Of a stretch of DNA of 10,093 bases, positions 6,801 through 10,093 are shown piece by piece. The notes below the pieces were generated by a model, which was given only the letters and a program-made list of their open reading frames with translations, searched no databases and was not told where the DNA came from. The stretch lies in NCBI GenBank assembly GCA_028565635.1, contig JAOXYB010032485.1, positions 3,056 through 13,148 of the forward strand, read 5' to 3'. The translations under genes were made by a program, and so were the position numbers. Source of the stretch: Phoronis ovalis (Eukaryota > Phoronida > Phoronidae). Every line of letters begins with the position of its first letter. Positions within the stretch are counted from its first letter, which is position 1.

Positions 6801-9180
6801 TAGTGGCGTCTCCTAGTGACATAGCCGTGAAAGATATAAATGTGATGACTGTGGAAGAATCTGATGAACTTTTGTATTCGTTCAATGACAATAATTACGA
6901 GCATGACGTGTCCTACTATATCAAGGACCAATATAATAGAGTGTGTCCGATTGGTGTAGCGGGTCGATTGTACATTGTCGTAAAAGGAGCGACATGTCAC
7001 AGGAATCACACGAATACTTCAATGCTTAATACTGAAGTTGTGGGACAGTGGCAACCAGGTGGCAAGATATGTGTCTTAGTCCCTAACAACAGTTGCTGCT
7101 ATGACGTAACAACAAACAGGAAATATTTCGTCAAAGAACTCGATGACACATACCTAGTATTTACTTGCCCGAGAAACGAAATAACCTACAAATGGATTCA
7201 GAAAGATTTGCATCCGGGCAAAGAAGTGGTCGCCATTCCTGTCGATGACATCATCATGTCAGACGAAACTTTGTTATCGCAGGTGCTTTACATGACAACA
7301 GCACCAACTTGTTCAAAGACAATCACGAAAGAGAATGAGGGCGACATCGGAATGAGTCACCAGTGGACACCCAAAGAGACAATCCTGCGTGGAATATGGA
7401 CTCATCTGCTAAAGATAAACCAGATAGATATAAAAGCGGACCATTCATTCTTTGACCTAGGCGGTACTTCCATCACAGCTATAAGCATGCTATCTTTATC
7501 AGAGAAGAAAGGTCTACTGTTTAATTTAAATACCGTACTGGATACGCCAACGCTCAGGGAAATAGCTGACGCAGCTGAATTAATTATCGGTAAGCATTCG
7601 TATTGTATATAACTTAGGTAACATAATTAAACGCCGGTCGGCTTTTCTTTGATATAGCAACCTGTAGCGCAGAATGGTATGTAGAACACAGAATGTATGT
7701 ATGTGATGATGTGCAATTATTCCCTGTTGCTGATTACGTCATCACGTAGTAGTGTGTATTACGTCATCACGCAGTAGTGTGTATAATATGTTAGGTCGTT
7801 CTTTGTCTATTGAGGGTTAAACGGAAATTTGTAAAATATGAGTACTAAAATGCATGCGCTAAATTTAATAATTTTATATATAATTATTTTTTCACTTTAC
7901 ACGACAGTAATTACAGTAATTGTTACATATCATAAGACATGGAGACAGTCCTAGAAACATCATCATTAAATTAAAATCTATACATTCAAATACTAATTGT
8001 GACCACTACGTGTCTCTACTTTACAAATTGTATAAATTCAGTGCAAGGCAAACAGCCAATGTCTGTTAAGGTAAATCTCAAAGTGGCCATTGTGTAATTT
8101 TAGTATTTTCTGCCATATATACAGCACCAAGAAACTGCAAAACTGGCTAAGTAATGTTAATGTAAAACGTAGATAGGTACTACATTGCGTCCATTCTAAC
8201 TTCTAATGCATCGCATCGTAGTATATGCATTACATAGCAAGATCGTCCAAATACTAAAAACAAAGTTATACTATATATATATATATTGTTTTATATTTAC
8301 AGTTGAGAACGTATCTCGTGATATTCTTGTTTGTTTAAATAAAGGTGAAGAAGGCAGCCAGTTGATTATCTGTGTGCACGCCAGTGACGGAGGAGTGTCA
8401 TCATACGCCTACATTGCAGGTAAAGTTTAGCGTTGAGTACAGTAATTGCTTAATATTGAAGTAAGTGTCCACGTGCGAGTGGTACATTGGTGTTATCAGT
8501 CGCACGCGCAATAAGTGTATAAATGTTTTCAATTTACTACAGGGAATATGAACAAGAATCCAATGTACGCGTTCCGTTATGTTGAGGGGATTACGCCGTT
8601 TGACTCTGTTGCTCAATTAGCTACGTTTTACATCAATCGCCTACGTCACCTAGATGCGTTCCAGAAAGCTGTGGGATATGTACTCGTGGGTTACTCATCA
8701 GGTGGATCCCTGGCTTTTGAAATAGCCCTGCAGCTGCAACAAATGAAGAAGGCACCTTCTCGTTTAGTGTTGCTGGATGGTAACCCAGAATTTGTACAAC
8801 AAAGCTATGCAAATCTTGTAAACTCTTCTGGAGAGCGACTGAAACACTTTGAAGAATGGTTTAAATCAACATGGAAAGAAAAGGGTTTGGATGAAAGCGA
8901 CTTGAAAATGGGGCTGTCTCTGTTCCGTGACACAATCGATCTCTATGCTTCCTACATGCCAGCTGATACATACAATGGTGAAACAGTGTTTGTACGAGCC
9001 TCAGATATTCTCCTTGACGGACCACTGGCTCAAACCTTACGTGACGTTAATATGCACGGTCGAGATTACGGTACTCAGAAATATTGTAGTAAACCTGTAA
9101 CAGTTGTGGATGTCCCAGGGGACCATTATACTATGATGAGAGATGAAAGCAAAGTTATCACCAACTCATTGATCCTATAG
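543..9180 (+). CDS. Multimodular nonribosomal peptide synthetase, 3' part of gene (six exons, 5'-partial)
   Basis: This is a spliced coding sequence, join(543..868, 1142..1806, 3444..3573, 3792..7589, 8303..8419, 8543..9180). It encodes 1,890 residues and a TAG stop. Residue 1 below is the first whole codon, at 544. All five internal introns begin GT and end AG, and the phases (1,0,1,1,1) join NRPS motifs without a break, which is strong evidence for the model. Domain order is A (about 1-420), PCP1 (425-500), E (515-940), C (968-1380), A remnant (1395-1565), PCP2 (1565-1640) and TE (1645-1890). By family knowledge the enzyme builds a peptide on phosphopantetheine arms, inverts one residue to the D form and releases the product by its thioesterase. 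The N-terminal part, including any earlier modules, lies upstream of the window. I see no frameshift or internal stop, so the gene looks intact over this span. Multimodular NRPSs are uncommon in animals. Confidence 0.93.
869..1141 (+). other. NRPS intron 1
   Basis: This 273-bp, AT-rich phase-1 intron interrupts the Gly codon at the end of the A3 motif. The donor GTTGGT is weak and the acceptor is TATATTTGCAG. I see no other feature in it. Confidence 0.88.
1142..1806 (+). CDS. NRPS exon 2: A domain, motifs A4-A7 and start of A8
   Basis: The exon begins after TTTGCAG and ends before GTAATA at a phase-0 junction. Motifs in order are A4 (FDVTFQEEF, residues 145-153), A5 (INEYGPSE, 222-229), A6 (VKGVIFVGGAGVARGY), A7 (MYNTGDVGMW, with the ribose-binding Asp at 311) and the first part of A8 (GRTDRQ, Arg 326). 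Asp 146 matches the Asp that binds the substrate alpha-amino group in amino-acid-activating A domains, so the substrate should be an alpha-amino or imino acid. Against the GrsA numbering I recall, the pocket reads D,V,Q,?,Y,A,E,V,V, plus a Lys in exon 4. The segment between A4 and A5 is about nine residues shorter than in GrsA, and this removes a clear match for position 278. Confidence 0.93.
2011..2356 (+). repeat. 58-bp minisatellite, six copies
   Basis: Units start at 2011, 2069, 2131, 2189, 2241 and 2299. Each begins near TATACCACCTTGGTCATGAT, runs through GAAGCTTTGTCTTGTCTTAT and ends near GATTACCTTGTTCTT. Unit lengths are 58, 62, 58, 52, 58 and about 58 bp, and the copies are highly similar. 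A weak seventh copy (CCTTGGACATGATATAGC) follows near 2368. The short open frame starting at 2214 is only the repeat read through and is not a gene. Confidence 0.95.
2505..3311 (+). mobile_element. 5'-truncated, decayed non-LTR retrotransposon (CR1/L2-like LINE), 3' end
   Basis: Fragments of the C-terminal part of a LINE reverse transcriptase appear in shifting frames. KLYVTFD lies near 2536 in one frame. LEKSLEEFSVWMNDNMLKLH with TEVSLI (2577-2700) lies in a second. RNINSIRPYLDITTEQLIHAF, IDFCSSLYGLSGSELKNVQR, LLLTYKVIHGLASTYLNDLL and a stop at 3095-3097 lie in a third. These match the familiar pattern WMxxNxLKLNxxKTE, then FIxSRLDYCNSLLYGLP, then LTYKALHGLAPxYL. About 40 residues seem lost before HHHLADI, and about 40 more between NTALAAS and AAYTEYK. 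The tail has ATGGCGCGCTATATTAG and ends in a TAG trinucleotide repeat, as in many invertebrate CR1/L2-type elements. The left boundary is approximate and the family name is tentative. It is non-functional. Confidence 0.85.
3286..3311 (+). repeat. (TAG)n microsatellite, LINE tail
   Basis: There are nearly nine perfect TAG units directly after the LINE 3' untranslated region. The position fits the simple-repeat tail on which such elements prime insertion. Confidence 0.93.
3444..3573 (+). CDS. NRPS exon 3: A domain, rest of A8 and start of C-terminal subdomain
   Basis: This 130-bp exon lies between an acceptor ending ATGTAG and a donor GTAACA at 3574. It continues GRTDRQ from exon 2 as VKLRGFRVELDDVEQAL, the A8 hinge that begins the mobile C-terminal subdomain of A domains. 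It then runs through AAVVVKDDILVGYV, the usual strand after A8. It ends after one base of a Gly codon that exon 4 completes. It is an isolated small exon with 1.6 kb of intron before it and 218 bp after, but the motif continuity on both sides leaves little doubt. Confidence 0.9.
3574..3791 (+). other. NRPS intron 3
   Basis: This 218-bp phase-1 intron has donor GTAACA and an acceptor CATCTTTTTACAG with a good pyrimidine tract. No other feature is seen. Confidence 0.88.
3792..7589 (+). CDS. NRPS exon 4: A10-PCP1-E-C-A remnant-PCP2
   Basis: This exon of 3,798 bp has no stop in frame and codes residues 374-1640. It opens after TTTTTACAG with SAAAYQLRTKLEDVLPRYMI (A9-like) and SSTEKIDYRSLP (A10, with the catalytic Lys at residue 411). 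It then carries the first carrier protein, an epimerization domain, a condensation domain, a degenerate A-domain remnant and a second carrier protein, each listed separately. The donor is GTAAGC at 7590. The stop at 7610-7612 is intronic read-through and should be ignored. The length without introns contrasts with the A and TE regions of the same gene, which are cut into small exons. Confidence 0.95.
4010..4171 (+). other. Carrier protein domain PCP1 (upstream of E)
   Basis: The core is SNDSFFYLGGDSISAMKVF. Ser at 4058-4060 (residue 463) is the expected phosphopantetheine attachment site. The helix before it is TEKLLLDIWSEVLCI, and the domain closes at RTRSLAQLAG. GGDS rather than GGHS is the form usually seen in carrier proteins placed before epimerization domains, which agrees with the next domain. 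Confidence 0.93.
4214..5491 (+). other. Epimerization (E) domain
   Basis: E domains belong to the condensation superfamily and convert the carrier-bound L residue to a D/L mixture. All diagnostic motifs are here: PLTPIQMWF (E1), HHMVVDLVSW (E2, first His at 4607), VEQEWHGR (E3), SRTVGWFTAMYPV (E4), VPQQGLPYGVLKYL (E5) and VVFNYHGS (E6). The second His of HHxxxD (residue 647) and the Glu aligned with the catalytic Glu of EGHGRE (residue 779) are kept. In E3 the usual GHGRE reads WHGRR, so the Gly and last Glu differ. The length of about 425 residues is normal. PIQxWF, RTVGWF and FNYxG separate it clearly from an ordinary C domain. Confidence 0.92.
5573..6811 (+). other. Condensation (C) domain, DCL-like
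   Basis: This domain forms the peptide bond between the donor chain on PCP1 and an acceptor on PCP2. Visible motifs are YPCTPLQEGFMFSLL (C1), TFNHSLLDGWS (C3), YVDFCQRQDKEEAKRFW (C4), ENIVGLMINTMPLRV (C5) and LFDTLVTYENYP followed by HVDMPLSVLF (C6-C7). The TPLQEGM-like C1 and the LLDGWS form suit the class that accepts a D residue at the donor site (DCL), as expected straight after an E domain. The second His of HHxxxDG (5972-5974, residue 1101) and the Asp are kept, while the first His is Asn. The domain looks full length. Confidence 0.9.
6854..7366 (+). other. Degenerate, internally deleted adenylation-domain remnant
   Basis: Where a full A domain of about 500 residues should follow the C domain, only about 170 residues separate C from PCP2. 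The segment starts with the usual linker LLYSFND, then lacks A1 to A5 (no LKAGGAY, no TSGTTGKPKG, no YGPTE). Near 6938 it resumes with RVCPIGVAGRLYI, a recognisable A6. It continues NTEVVGQWQPGGKICVLVP, which aligns with A7-A8 of the first A domain (NTGDVGMWTEDGQVIMVGR), but TGD is TEV and the A8 Gly-Arg is Val-Pro. RKYFVKELDD may be the remnant of RGFRVELDD. No A10 Lys motif is visible. It cannot be a working adenylating enzyme by known rules, yet the reading frame is unbroken. Confidence 0.8.
7364..7588 (+). other. Carrier protein domain PCP2 (before the thioesterase)
   Basis: The domain begins WTPKETILRGIWTHLLKI and has the core ADHSFFDLGGTSITAISML, then ends at DTPTLREIADAAELI. Ser at 7469-7471 (residue 1600) is the predicted phosphopantetheine site. 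It is complete and well conserved, in contrast with the eroded A remnant just before it. This suggests the last module still carries an intermediate. Confidence 0.92.
7733..7782 (+). repeat. 25-bp direct tandem duplication with CRE/ATF-like core
   Basis: Two adjacent 25-bp copies start at 7733 and 7758 and differ at one base (CACGTAGTAG against CACGCAGTAG). Each contains TTACGTCATCACG, whose TTACGTCA is a consensus-like CREB/ATF half-palindrome. A regulatory role is only a possibility. Confidence 0.9.
8272..8286 (+). repeat. (TA)n microsatellite
   Basis: A run of about seven TA units ends 16 bases before the exon 5 acceptor. It may take the place of a normal branch and pyrimidine region. Confidence 0.85.
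8303..8419 (+). CDS. NRPS exon 5: start of thioesterase domain
   Basis: This 117-bp exon follows TTTACAG and precedes GTAAAG. Its first two bases complete a Val codon begun in exon 4. It reads VENVSRDILVCLNKGEEGS, then QLIICVHASDGGVSSYAYIA. The second part is the first core strand and loop of an alpha/beta-hydrolase thioesterase; the usual pattern is Leu-Phe-x-x-His-x-x-x-Gly followed by Tyr. The HASDGG loop sits where the oxyanion region of type-I thioesterases is found. The open frame extends upstream to an ATG at 8206, but that part is intron, including a TA repeat. Confidence 0.88.
8420..8542 (+). other. NRPS intron 5
   Basis: This 123-bp phase-1 intron splits the thioesterase domain. 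The donor is GTAAAG and the acceptor ACTACAG. It contains an inverted repeat, CGTGCGA at 8472 and TCGCACG at 8500, which could form a 7-bp stem with a 21-base loop. Confidence 0.88.
8543..9180 (+). CDS. NRPS exon 6: thioesterase catalytic core and stop
   Basis: The acceptor is CTACAG at 8537-8542, and the TAG stop is at 9178-9180. The exon holds the nucleophile elbow LVGYSSGGSLAFEIA (Ser at 8695-8697, residue 1730), the acidic residue in RLVLLDGNPEF (Asp at 8776-8778, residue 1757) and the catalytic His in VPGDHYTMM (9124-9126, residue 1873). The whole Ser-Asp-His triad is therefore present. A TE releases the finished chain from the last carrier protein by hydrolysis or by ring closure, and the sequence does not say which. 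The GYSSG..AFEIA..LQ and LLDG-x-PEFV pattern recalls thioesterases of animal fatty acid and polyketide synthases as much as bacterial NRPS ones, but that is a judgement from memory. Confidence 0.93.
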
Positions 9181-9190
9181 TCGGAGCAAC

Positions 9191-9404
9191 GTAAGTATCA
9201 AATATTTACAATTTTAAAGCTTGTATGTATTTGAAAATGTCAAGGATTTAGCAGGTGATAAAGTAGCGCATAGTTCCAGCTGTCTAGTAGAGATGTAACT
9301 GTTTAATTTTAAATTTAATTCCTCGCATGGTCTAGAAATAAGATTCTTTTAAAGTACAAGAGTAAAAATTCCTTTTAACAATGAAACTGATTATTTTTAT
9401 GTAG
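9191..9404 (+). other. Possible intron in the 3' untranslated region
   Basis: Ten bases after the stop codon is AAC|GTAAGT, a very good donor and the best in the window. A fitting acceptor, TTATTTTTATGTAG, ends at 9404. Removing these 214 bases would leave the protein unchanged. The splice sites are visible, but use in vivo is inference. Confidence 0.45.
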
Positions 9405-9539
9405 AATTTTGGTAACAATACCGGAGCTGGACATTGGGCATGTCTTTCGATAAATACCAATCCAAGAAATACAAACGGGAGATAGAGGAACATGAAAACG
9501 CTTTATGATGACAGCTGGTAGATATATGGTTACTGTAGA

Positions 9540-9545
9540 ATTAAA
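9540..9545 (+). terminator. Candidate polyadenylation signal ATTAAA
   Basis: ATTAAA is the commonest variant of AATAAA. It lies about 360 bases past the stop codon and is followed within 50 bases by the T/G-rich stretch GTAGTTTATTTGT. I found no exact AATAAA between the stop codon and this point. The region is AT-rich, so chance matches are likely. Confidence 0.35.
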
Positions 9546-9963
9546 CAAATATGTTAATAATTTAAAATGCATAATGTAGTTTATTTGTAAACTTATTGCC
9601 CATGTTGTTAGATTTTGAAACTATTCGCTTTTACGTCATTGATATATCTGTAAATATGGAGAATTTGCTAGATTGTGTGTCTTACGGTTCTAGAGCACAG
9701 CAGCTCTCGTGCTTATTTGACACATACTATTATCAAAGTAGTGCCATGATGTTTTGTTCCAGATTTGAACTGAAAACAAAACTGATGTACCTATCGGATT
9801 TTTTTTTTGATATATCGGTGCAAAGCTTGTTCTCATTTTATTCATTCATTTATGTAACAGATAAATCGGGGTTTTCTACTGCACCTGATTGGTCTACGCA
9901 CGCTAAGCTTTGTGACGGGGCAAGAGGAAATAACGATATCGTCTATATATATTTGCGATAACT

Positions 9964-10093
9964 CAGTTAAGTGTTTGCCTGTGCTTCATTACTATGTACA
10001 TCAGCTAAGTGCTTGCCTGTGTTTCTTTACTGTGTACTTCAGCTAAGTGCTTGCCTGTGTTTCTTTACTGTGTACTTCAGCTAAGTGCTTGCC
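9964..10093 (+). repeat. 38-bp minisatellite, more than three copies, open to the right
   Basis: Units start at 9964, 10002, 10040 and 10078 (cut by the window end). Each reads CAGCTAAGTGCTTGCCTGTG, then TTTCTTTACTGTGTACTT. Copies 2 and 3 are identical, and copy 1 has several differences, as expected at the edge of an array. Confidence 0.95.

Larger units (their letters stand above)
7590..8302 (+). other. NRPS intron 4
   Basis: This 713-bp, AT-rich phase-1 intron lies between PCP2 and TE. The donor is GTAAGC and the acceptor TTTATATTTACAG. It holds a 25-bp tandem duplication (7733-7782) and a short TA repeat just before the acceptor. I see no gene or transposon. Confidence 0.88.
9181..9963 (+). 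other. Downstream sequence: 3'UTR and intergenic, no gene supported
   Basis: It probably holds the NRPS 3' untranslated region up to about 9570. The rest is AT-rich with nothing recognisable. An open frame at 9596-9961 gives a Phe- and Ser-rich translation with no known motif and is not called. Confidence 0.6.

Noticed and set aside
8206-8304. Upstream extension of the exon 5 frame to an ATG
   Set aside because: The sequence is AT-rich with a TA repeat, and TTTACAG at 8302 together with exact phase continuity from PCP2 shows it is intron.
543-9180. Bacterial contamination carrying an NRPS
   Set aside because: Five GT-AG introns with matching phases, plus a LINE in an intron, exclude a bacterial gene.
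9596-9961. 121-codon open frame after the NRPS gene
   Set aside because: The translation is rich in Phe, Ser and Tyr, has no recognisable domain, lies in AT-rich sequence and has no supporting splice or promoter signal. It is probably chance.

Overview
The window is intron-containing eukaryotic DNA, most likely from an invertebrate animal. It carries the 3' part of one large gene for a nonribosomal peptide synthetase (NRPS), on the plus strand. Six exons join across GT-AG introns with every reading phase matching, giving one frame of 1,890 residues that ends in a stop at 9178-9180. The gene runs off the left edge, so its promoter, start codon and the first part of the first visible adenylation (A) domain are missing. 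The animal assignment is inference. It rests on the intron sizes (about 120-1,640 bp), the minisatellites, and a decayed CR1/L2-like non-LTR retrotransposon with a GGCGC..TATA tail and a trinucleotide repeat. The species cannot be named.

Visible domain order: A domain (motifs A2 to A10, exons 1-4), carrier protein (PCP1), epimerization domain (E), condensation domain (C), an eroded remnant of a second A domain, carrier protein (PCP2), and an alpha/beta-hydrolase thioesterase (TE, exons 5-6). By family rules the first module would activate an amino acid and load it on PCP1, and E would turn it to the D form. The C domain would then pass the chain to PCP2, and TE would release the product. The A-domain pocket reads D-V-Q-?-Y-A-E-V-V-K, which resembles proline codes. 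The second A domain lacks A1-A5 and has damaged A6-A8, so what loads PCP2 is an open question. This is the most interesting point in the window.

Layout: 1-542 is the end of an intron made mostly of a 22-bp minisatellite. Exons lie at 543-868, 1142-1806, 3444-3573, 3792-7589, 8303-8419 and 8543-9180. Intron 2 (1807-3443) holds a 58-bp minisatellite and the LINE fragment. Intron 4 (7590-8302) holds a 25-bp CRE-like duplication and a short TA repeat. After the stop come a possible 3'UTR intron (9191-9404), a candidate polyadenylation signal near 9540, a stretch with no supported gene, and a 38-bp minisatellite that runs off the right edge. I saw no convincing gene on the minus strand and no tRNA or rRNA gene.
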